A program made the translations under genes and the position numbers. This document shows, one piece after another, positions 48,650 through 60,242 of a DNA stretch of 64,000 bases. The notes under the pieces are model-generated. The model was not told the DNA's origin, did not search any database, and was given only the letters and a program-made list of their open reading frames with translations. Origin of the DNA: Tilletiopsis washingtonensis (taxonomy: Eukaryota > Basidiomycota > Exobasidiomycetes > Entylomatales); contig NW_020312022.1 in assembly GCF_003144115.1 (NCBI RefSeq), positions 124,001-188,000 of the forward strand. The letters are read 5' to 3'. The stretch's first letter is position 1. Each line of letters opens with the position of its first letter.

Positions 48650-48959
48650 GCGCTCGCTTGGGCGCAGCGGAGAGGCGGAGGAGGTGAGGGGTAGGAGGAA
48701 GGAGGCGAGCGGTCGCGTGGGCGTCGACAAATTCGTGCCGCGCGCCAGAACAGCCACTCCCGACTCCCGCCGCAGACCCTGGCGCGACCCCCCCTGACAG
48801 ACGTCCCTCGCTCGCGCGCGGATGTCATGATGCAGTTCTCAGAGGTATGTAGTGTGGCTGCGGGACAGACAGGATGGAGGCGTGTCGTGAGAGGTCGTGA
48901 GGGAAGACGGGGGGAGGCAAGCACGGCCGGCGTGCGCTTTTGGAGGGTGCGGCGCGCCG
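48650..48959. other. Intergenic: PUS3 promoter and ATPase 3' flank
   Basis: A 310-base gap between two minus-strand genes. No distinct element seen. Confidence 0.45.
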
Positions 48960-51900
48960 TTACCAGGCGATGCCGGCGGGGAAGATGGCGCGCGGCCAGG
49001 TGCGCACGGCGAGCTTGCGCACCTCGTCGACGAGGAAGAGGCCGAGGCCGCAGGCAATCGAGATGCCGATGTACATGCCGTCGATGCCGCGCGTAAGGAA
49101 GATGCGCTGCAGCGCCGCCGGGTACGACACGATGACGCCGGCGACGACGGAGAAGACGAGCGCAGGGAAGATCCAGAGGTTCTGCGTGCGCTCGTTGAAC
49201 GCCGGCGGCTGCTGCGCGAGCGAGAGGCGCCGCGTGCGGATGCTCATCACGTTCCACCACTGCAGGCTGATGAGCGTCCAGAAGTACACCGACGTCGCCT
49301 GGTTGAGCACCTCGGCAAAGTAGTCGGGGTCGCGCGTCTGCACCGCGCCGGCGCCGTACTTGACGATGATGTCCGAGAACGGCACGCCGTGGTCCTGCAT
49401 GTACGCAAAGCCGAGGGCGCTGGCGATGAGCGCGTACGGCACGCCGATGAAGAGGTAGGCGTGCAGCAGCGTCTTCCAGTCGACGAGGCGGTCCTTCTTG
49501 ACGGAGCGCGGCTTGCGCGCCAGCAGGTTCGCCTCGGGCTGCTCATGCACCAGCGAGAGCGACGGCGCAATGTCCGTGACGCAGCAGATGAAGATCATCT
49601 GGAAGTTTGAGAGGATCTGCGGCAGGCCGAGGAAGAACGAGAGCAGCACGGGAATGAGCTCGGAGAAAGAGCCGGCGGGCAGCAGGTAGATGATGCTCTT
49701 GCGCAGGTTGTCGAAGCACAGGCGGCCGTGGAGGAGCGCATCGAGAATCGAGGAGAAGTCGTCGAGCAGCACCAGGTCGGCGGCCTCCATGGCAACCTCG
49801 CTGCCGGAGCCCATGGCGATGCCGACCTGCGCCGCCTTGAGCGCCGGTGCGTCGTTGACACCGTCGCCCGTCATGCCGACGACCGAGTCGCGCGCCTGGA
49901 ACTCCTTGACGATGCGCAGCTTCTGGTCCGGCGTCGTGCGCGAAAAGACGATCTCGTCGAAGGCGCACACCTGCGACCAGTCGCCCGGCTGCAGCTTCAT
50001 GATGTCGGAGCCCGTGAGGCTGAGCGCACGCTGTTCCCGCGCGTCGTTGTCCGCGAGAAAGTCGTAGTCCGGCAGCGGCTCCATCGATGCGAGGTCGTCG
50101 AAGGTGCGCACCTTGCCTGCCGTGACGATGCCGATCTGGCGCGCGATCGCCACGGCGGTGGCCTCGAAGTCGCCGGTCACCATCAGGAAGCGCAGGCCGG
50201 CGCCGCGGCACGTCTTGACAACGTGCGGGATCTCCGGACGCGGCGGGTCGACGATGCCCACGAGGCCGACGACGGTGAGCGACGTCGTGAGGTCGAGCAG
50301 CTGCGCCTCGGAGAAGGAGCCGTCCTCGGTGCGCTCGACGATGCGGCGCGTGAAGAGCAGCACGCGCTGGCCCTGGTTCGCCCAGCTCAGCTGCAGGTGC
50401 GTGAGGTAGGCCTGGCGCTCGGGCGTCAGGGGCAGGATGTCGCCGGAAGCGTCGAGGACCGAGGAGCAGCGCTTGAGCAGCACGTCGGGCGCGCCCTTGG
50501 CGAGGAGCAGGAGGTTCCTGTCCTGCTTGAAGTCGGCACTGCCGAGCGTCTCGACGACGCGGTCGTGCGAGCCGGTGGCGCTGAGCACCTGCACGGCGAA
50601 CTTGTTCTTGCTGTTGAACGCCAGGCCGGCGGCGCTGGTCCAGTCGGCGCGCGCCGCATCGACGCCGACGAGCTCCTCGGCGAAGCGCAGGCAGGCCTGG
50701 TCCGTGGCGTCGCCGTGGATGATGCGCAGCGGCAGCGGCGTGCTGGCCGGCGTCGAGGCGTCAAAGCTCGCGGCGTTGCAGATGGCGCCAATGTGCGCCA
50801 GCTGGCTGAACGCGCTGCCGAGCGGCGCGCCGAGCGTGATGTGCTTGGCGGCGTCGGAAGGCATCGACTCGAAGCCGTGCAGGCCGCACGACTGGACGAA
50901 CATCTTGTTCTGCGTCAGGGTGCCCGTCTTGTCGGAGCAGCTGCGTGGAGACACCGTCAGTACATGCCATGCTGCGGCCTCGAGAGGCGCCACTCACAGC
51001 ACGTTGACAGAGCCGAGCGTCTCGACCGTGCCGAGCGACTTGGCGAGGACGCGCGACTTGCGCAGCTTCATCGCCACGGCCGTGAGCGACAGCGTGACGC
51101 ACACCGGCAGGCCCTCGGGGATGAAGGCGACGCAGATGCCCACGATGTTGACGAGCATCTGCGACACGCTCATGAAGTCCGGGTGCTTCTGGCGCAGGAA
51201 GGCAGCCCACACGATGATGCAGATCGTGGCGACGATCGCTGCGAGGCTGGCGATGATGCATACGAAGCGGAAGATCTCAGTCTCGAGCGTCGTCCGGCCT
51301 TGCTTCGGCGCCGAGGAGATCTTGGCGAGGCGGCCAAAGACGGTCGAGTCGCCTGTCGACGTGACGACGCCGAGGCCGCTGCCACTGACGCACGACGTGC
51401 CGGCCATGACGATGTTGCGGCTCTCGAGGTAGTTCTCGTCGGTCAGGTCGACGGAGCCCTGCACGGCGTCGGACTCGCCGGTGAGCGAGCTGCGGTCGAA
51501 CTTGAGCTCGCTGCTGATCTCGATGATGCGCATGTCGGCCGCCATCTTCTGGCCCATGCCGAGCACGACGATGTCGCCGCGCGTCAGCTCCGTCGCCGGC
51601 ACCGTCTGGCGCGAGCCGTCGCGCAGCACGAGAACGTCCGACGGCAGCATCGAGCCGATCGAGGCCATGACGCGCGAGCTGCGGCAGAGGGTGTCAGGGG
51701 TGCACGGTCCGACGGCTCGGTGCGCTGTGCTCACGTGGTGAAGGACTGCCAGCAGTTGAAGATGGCGTTGGAGAGAAGGACGACGAGGAGCACGACGGCC
51801 AGCGCCAGGTTCGAGACCTGCGGCGCAGGCTCGCCGAGCGGCTTCCAGGCGATGAAGCAGATGACCGAAGCTCCCAGCAAGATACACCTGAGGAGGATGA

Positions 51901-52478
51901 GCACGAGGGGGAGATGCGGTGACAGGTAGGGAGAGCGCAACGTACCCGAAGCCGCCGAACACCCAGCCGATGATCTTGCGGAACCAGCGGCCGGACGGCT
52001 TGGACATGCGGTTGGGGCCGTACTGGGCCTGGCGGCGCTGTGCCTGCGCGGCGTCGAGGCCGCTGAGCGGCGACACGCCGAGGCGGTTGAGCACATCGTC
52101 GACGGAGAGCGTGTGCCACTGCATCGCCGTGAGCTCGGTGAGCGTCTTGCGCTCCTTCTTGCGGCGCGTGTCGGCGTCGGCGAGACCGCCGCTGCTGAGG
52201 ACAAGCGACATGGTCCGGTAGTTCATCGCGAGTCTCGCACTGCCGTCCACGCGCGGCCGGCCGCCGAGGCCGCCAATGGAGTGCTGGCGCTCGAGCGTCT
52301 TCTCGCGCTGCAGACGGCGCGCAGCTGCATCGTCGCTGGGCTGCGAGAAGGCGACGACGTTGGGCGTCCACTCGGGCGCGCCGCTCTTCTCGACGTCGGG
52401 CGCGCCGTGGCTGGCCTCGGTGGCGCCATGCTGCGACTCGGAGGCATCGGAAGGCTTGCTGGAATGGCCGGGCGACAT
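48960..52478 (-). CDS. Type II P-type cation ATPase, Na+/K+-ATPase-like or ACU-like
   Basis: An ATP-driven membrane cation pump. Exons 52478-51946, 51887-51735, 51678-50998 and 50940-48960 give 1115 residues. After a disordered N-terminus comes the cation-ATPase N domain (HTLSVDDVLNRLGVSPLSGL). The actuator loop has SSLTGESDAV, the M4 helix FIPEGLPVCVTLSL, and the phosphorylation site CSDKTGTLTQNKM (Asp near residue 459). The hinge is MTGDGVNDAPALKAAQVGIA (about 812), and six C-terminal membrane segments follow. The run LAKSLGTVETLGSVNVLCSDKTGT is typical of the IIC (Na+/K+, H+/K+) and fungal alkali-cation-uptake ACU groups rather than PMA1 or ENA pumps. Ion specificity cannot be read from sequence. 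The start is the ATG at 52478 (MSPGHSSKP). Confidence 0.85.
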
Positions 52479-53848
52479 GGTGGAGACGGAGACGGCCACG
52501 CCGTGTGGGTGTCGGTGGGCAGACGGGTGTTGCGCGAAGAGAGGCGGGCGGACAGATGGCTGGGCAGGGAGGTGCTCGAGGGCGCGTCGGGGGCGCCCTC
52601 TTAAGCCTCTCGCCGGGTCACTCTGAGCACGCCCGGCATTCGCTGTTCAGGCACCACGCTTTGCAGAGGGCTGCGCGCTGAACTGCCGTCTGTGCACCTC
52701 AAGAGTGGCTGTTGCAGACGCCGGTCAGCTAGCCGAGGACGCAAGGAACGTCTCTCGTCGCCGTCCGACGCGATGCTCGCGCGCGTCGCGGCGTGGCTGC
52801 GCCCGGCTCGCACGGCCGCTGGTGCCTGTCTCGCGCCCTGCATGGCTCGCAGCGTGAGAGCCCACGCCTGGCGAGGCCAGCAGCGAAGGCCCGCCATCCG
52901 CTGCTGGCGGAAGAGGCGAGGCAATGCGGGCTGAGGCATTAGGGCGAGCGCTGGCGACGCGGGGAGCGTGCGCGGCGAGCTGCCGGGCGCCGCGAATAGC
53001 GACTCCGCAGGCCGGCCGCGCGTGCGTGCCCGCTGCGCTGTGTCAGGGGCGGCGCTCGGCCGCTGCGTTCTCATTGCACAGCCTGCAGCTGGCGAGGCAC
53101 TTTCTGCGTCGAATGCGGCGGCATCGGGCAAGCGAGTGCGCCGGTTGCTTGCCCCGTCGCCGCCGCGAACGGCGGGCAGCGGGCGCAGCATCGCAGGAGA
53201 GCCATGCAGGGCACGCGGCGTGGGCTGAGGGCGTGGGCAGCGGGTAGGGGGCTGTGAGCGCGCACGTGTGGACGCGCCGGCCGCGCGCGAAACGCCGCAG
53301 CGCCGCAGCCGCCGTCGCCGCCGCCGCGGGTGCCGTGCCGCCGGCATGCGCTCTGTTCTGCCGGCACGGCACGACGGCGGGCAAGCGGGAGGCGCAGCGC
53401 GAGTGGGTTCTACGCCGCGTGGCTGCGCTGACTTGAGCGGCATGCGAGGATCGACAAGGCGCAGCTGCGCTCTGGGTGTGGGAGGAGAGGCCTCTGCTGC
53501 TGCGGCGCTCTTTGGCGGCTGGAGCAGGAAGGGGCGGAGTAACGCTTGACACTAGACTCGCCGCTGCCGCCGCACGCCGTGCCGCGCTGCCGCGGCCGCA
53601 ACTCCGCCGGCGAGTCCATCGTCAAGTCTGGAAGCGAGCAGCGAGACGGGAAGGAGGTGCACCGACGCAGACATGGAGCATCTCTGCTGTGAGCGGCCGC
53701 GCGCCGGCGTTGAGGCTGAGCGGCTGGGCGGCACGAGCTTGCACGTGCGCTGCTCTGGACAAGGCCGCATCCATCGCTCCAGACAAGAATCACCGACTCG
53801 GCAGGCTGTTGCTGCATCGTACGTCACACCCATTGCATTGCCGTCTCC
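52479..53848. other. Intergenic, nothing recognised
   Basis: A 1.37 kb gap between the ATPase start and the Ima1 stop, both on the minus strand. It must contain the ATPase promoter. No coding frame with family motifs and no RNA gene found. Confidence 0.5.
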
Positions 53849-55457
53849 TCACCAAGTGAGGGTCACGCCGGTATCCCGAGACTGCCACGCTGCCACAGCG
53901 AGGGCCACGAGCGCCGCCGTCGCACCGGCGCCTGAGAGAGTGGCGACGAAGCGGCGCTCTCTTCGCCGTCGCTGCTCAGCTCGCGCCGCCAATGCAGCTT
54001 CGTCCATCGCCCCCTGGGTGCCGCTGCGCAAGTCGAGCGCAGCGCCGAACATGTCCTCGAGCCCGCTGCTGGCCTGCGGTCCAAAGAAGCGCTGCGGTCC
54101 GAGCTGGAACGAGTCGCGCTCGTGCCGAGGTGCAGGCGCCTGCTGCGCATTGGTGGGAGACCAGTCCATCGAGTCGACGCCTTGCACTTCGCTGGTGGGT
54201 TGCAGCAACGTGTCGAGCGTCAATGAAGGCTGTCCGAAGACGGGCGTCGGCCGCTCAGAGAGGGAAACGGCGGACAGCGAGAGTGCAGGCAGTGGATCGG
54301 CTGGTGCTGCCGGCAGTGGCGCAGTGGGCAGTGGCAGCTTGCTCGTCGGCACAGTGCCAGAGACGAGACGCACGCGGGCCGGCGCTCTGAAGCGCAGGCG
54401 CCGGACGGCGAGGATGAGGGACTGCGAGGCTGGTCAATAGACGAGTCGTAGAGGCTCAACAAGGGACTCACGATCACTTGCGCTGTGCCCAGCACGCCTT
54501 GCACGGCTCGCAGGGCAGCGGCAGTCACGTACTCTCGCGACAACAGCTCGCTGTCGGCGTAGACGAGCAGGGCACTGGCGGCACGAGCGATCAGGATCGC
54601 AAACTGTGCGCGCTGGAAAGGGCAGCCTGATGAGCCGAGGGCACGTCCGAGCTGGCACGCGCAAGACTCACAAGCCACCATGCCGTGCCGTCCAGCCGCA
54701 CGCGGTCGCCTCCCACACGCACGCGAGCGCTTGCGGCGTGTAGCCAGAGCGGGTTCCAGAAGTTCCAGAGCAACGCTAGGGGCAGGCTGAGCAGGACAGC
54801 CTGCGCGGCTGAGCGGCTCGCACGCTGGCTGAGGAGCGAAGGCTCAGCGGCCGCTGTGAGGGACACGGCGTGAGCAGGAGCGACGAGTGCGGTCGGCTCC
54901 AGACAGCCTCGGACGCCTCGTGCTTGCGCGCTGCACACCTCAAGCCCAATATCCTCTCTCTTGCAGCGGCAGCACTCACCATCAGCGGCCAGCACGAGGC
55001 CGGCAACGAAGCTGACTGCCCAAAGCGCGCCTCGAAGTGCCCAAATAGCAGCGCTCATCGGACGCACCACCTGCACCGGCGCTACAGCAGCCCTGCTGCG
55101 CTGCAGCCAGCCCTCCATGGCCGAAGCGCGCGACATGCGATCGCGGCGATGGATCGTCTGCTCGACGCTTGGGCGACACGCATCGCAGAGGAGCGGATAG
55201 CGCGCCTCGAGGCCGGCCTTGTACGCTGGCAGCGCCGCATCGAGCGCCTGCTCCTCGGCCGCACTGCACGCGGCGGGATAGTAGGCTGCGAGCAGGCCCA
55301 TGTGCAGCGCGTGGTTGGTGCGGCAGGTGTGGCACAGCTCGAGCGAGGCGTTGGGCGCCGAGGGAAAGGCATCTGCAGCGGCGGCTGCGGTCAGCGGGCC
55401 GTCGTCCAGGCCATCTCGCACCTCGCACTCACGCGCGCCCATGGCAGAGCGCTGCAT
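53849..55457 (-). CDS. IMA1: Inner nuclear membrane protein Ima1 (NET5/SAMP1 family)
   Basis: Ima1 helps couple centromeric heterochromatin and nuclear-envelope structure to cytoplasmic forces. Exons 55457-54980, 54853-54672, 54612-54472 and 54421-53849 give 457 residues. The Ima1 N-terminal domain is clear: ELCHTCRTNHALHMGLLAAY, ALPAYKAGLEARYPLLCDAC, then RASAMEGWLQRSR, with two CxxC pairs. Hydrophobic segments follow (WALRGALWAVSFVAGLVLAA, VLLSLPLALLWNF, AILIARAASALLVY), and a last one lies near the C-terminus (SGAGATAALVALAVAAW). The C-terminal family motif MDWSPTNAQ and RFFGPQASSGLEDMFG is present. The start is uncertain: I used the ATG at 55457, but the first half of the N-terminal zinc finger (another CxxC before CEVRDGLDDG) is not visible and may lie in an unseen upstream exon. 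Confidence 0.85.
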
Positions 55458-55863
55458 CGCGCAGCGACGGGACGCAGCCCGCTTGGTGGACCTCTGCGGC
55501 GTGATCTCAGCCCCGCTCTGCGGCAGGCGCCGTGTTGGTGTGGAGGTGCGCAGCAGAGGGACCTAGGCCAGAGAAGCGCGAGGGGGCCTCTTGGGCAGCG
55601 CACGGCACATCTGGTCCGCAGCCGGTGTGCGAGCGGCGGAGCGAGGGACACAGCAGCAAGCGAGTCGAGGTGCGGTGGTGGTTGCTGGTGTCGCTGCGAG
55701 GTCTCCACGCCGCTGCTGCTTCTCGTGCAGGAGGAGGACAAGGCGCGGCGCGGGACTCGGAATACGCGCGCTGCTCAACTTTCCTCTGCCGACCCTGGTG
55801 GCTGCCGCCTTCTCGTCAGCCGCCACCTTCCTCTCCCACCTTCCTCCCCGTTTGGTTGCGCAC
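55458..55863. promoter_or_regulatory. Divergent promoter region, IMA1 / RSM22
   Basis: About 400 bases separate the divergent start codons. The RSM22 side (55770-55860) is C/T-rich. If IMA1 has an extra 5' exon, part of this interval is coding. Confidence 0.45.
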
Positions 55864-58264
55864 ATGACCTCGCACCAGCTCCTTTCCGCCGCCCTCGTCT
55901 CGTCGCGCACCGCCGCCGCGCGCGCCGGCGCCGCCGTGGCGCGCACGCGCGTGCCGCCGCCCGGCGCCGAAGATGCCTCGCCGGCGTCCATGTCGAGGGA
56001 CGGCCTCTCGGCCCGCGAGCGGCGCCGCAGCCGTGCCGCCCGCTTCGGCACGCTGGCCCCGGAGCATGCTACGGCACTACCGACTGAGCTTGTGCAGGCC
56101 ATTGCGCAGTGGCGCGAAGGTGAGTGTGGCAAGGAGGCGCCCCTGTCCCGCGGCTCACCTCTTCTGCTCGCAGAGGCACCGGCGCCGCCAAAGTCCAGCG
56201 GCGGACCTCTGCGCTCGGCACATGAGCATCTCCTCTCGCCGCGCTCGCCGGCGCGCTATGCCATCCTGGTCAAGATCCTACAGTCGCTGGCAGACCGGCT
56301 GGGCCCAGGGTCAAGCGGGCAGGGCTCGGCCGGCTGGACCCCGCGCCACGTCTCTGACCTCTCGTGCGGCGCGGGCGAGGGCCTGTGGGCAGCGGCTCAG
56401 GCCTGGCCGAGTGTGGCATCGTATGCTGGCTCCGACGCAGCCGGCGCTCTGGCACGCACGGGCGGCGACCTCTTGCACCTGCTGCCAGAGGAGCATCCCC
56501 TGCGTGCTGTGCGGACCTCCTTCCGCTCCAACCGCTCGGCGTCGGCGCCACGGCGCGGCGAAGCAGCTCAGACGTTGGCGCTGATTCCGTTTGCGCTCGC
56601 CGAGCTGCCGTCCGACGCAAGCCGCTCGCGTCTGATCCGCGAGGCGTGGGACAGTGGCGCCCACGTCATCGTCCTCGTCGAGGCGGGCGACACGCGCGGC
56701 TTTGCCTGCATTGCCAGTGCGCGCGAGGAGCTGCTGGCACTGGGGCGCGGAGAGGGCGAGGCGAGCACAGTGGGACTCGAGAGCATCGTCGTCGACGGCC
56801 GGACATACTACGCTCAGCCGAGTGCGGACGATGCCGAGGGTGACGGCGCAGCTGCGGAGAGCACAGCCGAGGGCTCATACGTCGTGGCACCGGTGCGTTC
56901 TCTCTCAGACGCCTGCGCTCTGGCCGCTCATCTGCCCTTTCAGTGCCCGCACGACCGGCCGTGTCCACTGCTGCACGACTTTCTGCCGAGCACCTCTTCC
57001 ACCTCCTTCCACGGCGGCACTGCGCTGCCCGTCTGCTCCTTTCCCTCGCGCGCCTCGATTCCATCGTACGCAGCAGCACCGCGACCCGACGACAGCTCGC
57101 GCTTCTCGTATGTGGCGATTGTGCGGGGACAGCGGCCGTCTGCCTCTGCGCGGGAAGAGGACGTCGCCACCGGAGCAGCACGAACAAAGCTGGGCATTCT
57201 CGACGAACTGCGAGCTGGACCACGACGATTGCCGGCGCAGATCGTGGAGCCGCTGGCATTTGAGGACGAGGCAGAGCTCTCACCAGAAGACCTCGCAGCT
57301 CGTCAAGAGCTGCTAGCACTGCTGCCGCAGGCGCTCGAGCGCGAGGCCAAGCTGAGCGGCCTGCCTCTGGACAGCGAGGCTCTGGCAGAGTCCTTGTCGC
57401 AGGCGCACGACCTGTGGTCGGAGAGTGCACAAGCAGCGGAGCAGAGTGCGGTGGACGAGCAGCGGCAGACTGAGAACGATGCGCTCGAGGACAGCTCGTC
57501 GTTCATCGAACAGGCGACTGGCTCGAGCGCCTCGCTGCCGGACCTCTCGCAGCTGCTGGCCGATGCCTCGATCCAGCAAGGCGACGACGGTCGGGAGCTC
57601 AGTCCCTTGCTGGAGCGCGCGTTCTCAACAGACGCAGAGGAGCCAGATGCCATGCCTGTCGAGGTGTTCAGCCCCGAAGACGAGGAGTCGATGCGTCTCG
57701 AGGCCCTGTCATGGCCGCGACTTGTGCGGCCGCCGCTCAAGAAGGGCGGCCACGTCACCTTTGACGCATGCACCGCCTCCGGTACGTCATTCTGCAGTCG
57801 AGCCTCCCTGGCGCGCCAGCTCACATCTTACGCCTCCAGGTGCCATCGAGCGCTTCACCTTGCCTCGCTCGGCGGGCCGGCAGGCGTACCACGACGCGCG
57901 CAAGGCGTCCTGGGGCGATCTCTTCCCCCACGACGCCGGCAAGGGCACGACGGAGCGAGTTCCCGCTGCGTCAGACGAGCGTACGCCGGCAGCTCGCGGC
58001 GTGCAGCGCACGCCGGCCGGCAAGAAGGTGCGCCGTGAGATGCTCAGCTCGGCCGCTGCCATCGGCGCCGACCTTGTGGCGCCTCGTGAGCGCGAGGGCC
58101 GCGGCGACGCAGAGGCGACGGCACGTGGCGGCAAGAACATCGTCGGCCGCAGAGCTCACTACACGCAGGGCGGAGGCGGCGACGCTCGGAGCGCCCGTCC
58201 GAGCCGGAAGCGCAGCATGGGCGACTACCACTTCGAGCCGATGGAGGACGGAGCCTTTGTATGA
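55864..58264 (+). CDS. RSM22: Mitochondrial ribosome assembly methyltransferase-like protein METTL17/Rsm22
   Basis: Rsm22/METTL17 is an iron-sulfur, SAM-fold factor needed to assemble the small mitochondrial ribosomal subunit. Exons 55864-56119, 56174-57781 and 57840-58264 give 762 residues. The N-terminus (MTSHQLLSAALVSSRTAAAR) is Arg-rich and lacks acids, fitting a mitochondrial presequence. SPARYAILVKILQSLADRLG leads to the SAM motif DLSCGAGEGLWAAAQAWP near residue 147. The family's metal-cluster region is CPHDRPCPL near 343, followed by LPVCSFPSRASIP. The last exon carries the Rsm22 C-terminal patch (RFTLPRSAGRQAYHDARKAS). A Ser/Glu-rich insert of roughly 150 residues separates the two. 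The match to the family is by motif order; the middle is divergent. Confidence 0.85.
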
Positions 58265-58407
58265 GACGGCAAGTGGGCCACGCAATATACCTCTGCACTC
58301 TGGCCGGACCACTGCACTCTGCTCTCGGGACAGTGCATCGGCTAAGTCTATGATTGAGTCAGTCGGCGCCTGACGTGACAGTGCTGCGATGCTTGCTCCT
58401 CTGCGGC

Positions 58408-60242
58408 TCATCCGACCTCATCGACCTTCGAGCGGTGCAGTGAGAACGCGGGCGTGACCCATGCTCCGCTGAAGAGCAGACTGCAATCAGCGCCATGCCT
58501 GCGCAACATCGCAGCACACTCACCAGCCGCACTGCATACCCGCCCAATCCCAACTGCCCAGCTTGGCGCCGCACTTGGTGTTCGGGCAATCAAGGCGACC
58601 GGCCACCTCGCCGCCGCGCAGATTCTCCATCCACGCCAGCGGCTCGACAAAGTAGGCGCTGCACGCGGCCGAGTGGATCATGCGCGAGCCACCCGCGCCA
58701 GCTGCATTGGCCGCGCCAGCGCCCATGCGCAGCGCCGCGAGTGCTGGTGGCAGAGAGGCGGTAAGGCTGGCAGCCGACCTGAGGCCTGGCGGCTGTGCTC
58801 CTTCGGCCGGCGCTGAGGAGCTCGCCGCAGGTGCAGCGTCGTCGGCGTCGGTCGTGGATGCAGCAGACGACGCCTCTTCTGCGCGGCTGCGTGCGCCAAA
58901 CTTCTGCTCCGCATTGAGGTCGGCCGCCGTGCGGCCAACCGTGCGGCCCTCGCGCTCGCGCTCGCCGAGGTCCTTTCGGCGTTTGCGTGCCGTAAAGGCG
59001 CCCTGCCCGCGTCCCGCCTCGTGCTCTACGACATGATCACGCGCCGCCAGCTCGCGACGGCACATTTTGCAGCGCAGCTTTGGGCCCTGGAAGACTGGAC
59101 TTGGCAGCGTTCCGGCATTGTGACGACCCTCGTTGCCGCGCAGCAACTTGACGCCTCCCGGCAGACGACCCGAGTTGCTCGTGATCTTGACTTCGCGCGG
59201 ATCGCTGACGGAGCTGAACAGCGGCGTGTCCGCATCGAGATCCACCGCGCCGGCGGGAAGCGGAGGCGATACGGAGAGATCCAACGCCGAGCCGTCGGTG
59301 CGCGACGTGGCGCGCGACATGACGGGACTCATCTGCAGGCGTGCGCTCGAGGCGCCGCTGCTGCTGCCGCGACGGTGCTCGCCGTTCACCGAGGAGGCCT
59401 TGGAGAGGGAAGGCGAGGCGAAGGGCGAGGGGTAGTACGCGAGCAGCACATCCTCGATGCTGTCGCCGTTCAAAATCGACGTCTGCGCCATGAGGAAGCG
59501 TCGCACCGACTGATGGCGCACATCGACGACGCAGCCAGCGTCCTGGTAGAGCTCAAGCCTGGAGACCGTGTGCGTCAGCTTTCCGCAGCCTCACAAGCGG
59601 CAAGACACAACGACAGACTCACTGCGCCATGAAGCCAGCATTCGGCCCGGCCTGTGGTCGCCGCGACTTGACAAGCTCGAGGGCGTCGGGCAGCTCCATG
59701 TCGCGCGTCTGCATGAGGTAGGCCAGCACAATCTACGGGCGTGGGTCAGATCCGCTCACAAACACCGGATCCAGCAAGCCAGGGCCGAGTCTGTGTTTGC
59801 AATTCGCGCTGCTCCGAGCTCCAGACCTGCCTCTGCTGCATGCATCACTCACCGCGACACTGCGGCTGACGCCCGCCTGGCAGTGCACAAAGACGACATT
59901 CTCGCCCGGGTTCCACCAGCCGCCTTGGCTGCTGCTGCCGCCGTCTGCGCCCTCGCCGTCGCCCTGCTCCTCGTCCTCGATCCATGTCTCTGCCAGCACG
60001 CCCTTGAGCCAGTCGACGGCCGAGGGCAGATGCACGAGCATCGGCGCGGCCTCGACGTCGTCGATGCGCACGTGGTGCATGTGCTCTGCGGGAATGACGC
60101 GGCCGTCGGGCAGCGTCGGCGGCGGCGGCAGGCGCTGCTTCATGGCGGTGAGGATGTGCGTGACGCCGGCGGCGGCGAGATAGTCGGGCGCCAGCGCACA
60201 CGCCAGGTCGCCGATCCAGAGGTGCGGGATGATCTCGTCCAT
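58408..60242 (-). CDS. YVH1: Dual-specificity phosphatase YVH1 (DUSP12)
   Basis: Yvh1 is a zinc-binding dual-specificity phosphatase that releases Mrt4 from pre-60S ribosomes. Exons 60242-59853, 59732-59623, 59558-58524 and 58468-58408 give 531 residues. It starts MDEIIPHLWIGDLACAL, with the phosphatase loop VHCQAGVSRSVA at about residues 119-130 across the first exon junction, then IVLAYLMQTRDMELPDALEL. The zinc-binding half holds CKMCRRELA (near 328), FVEPLAWMENL, LDCPNTKCGAKLGSWDWAGM and QCGCGAWVTPAFSLHRSKVD, all characteristic of YVH1. A Gly/Gln/Asp-rich loop of about 25 residues is inserted before the catalytic loop, and a long linker separates the two halves. In-frame sequence upstream of 60242 lacks a convincing start. 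Confidence 0.93.
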
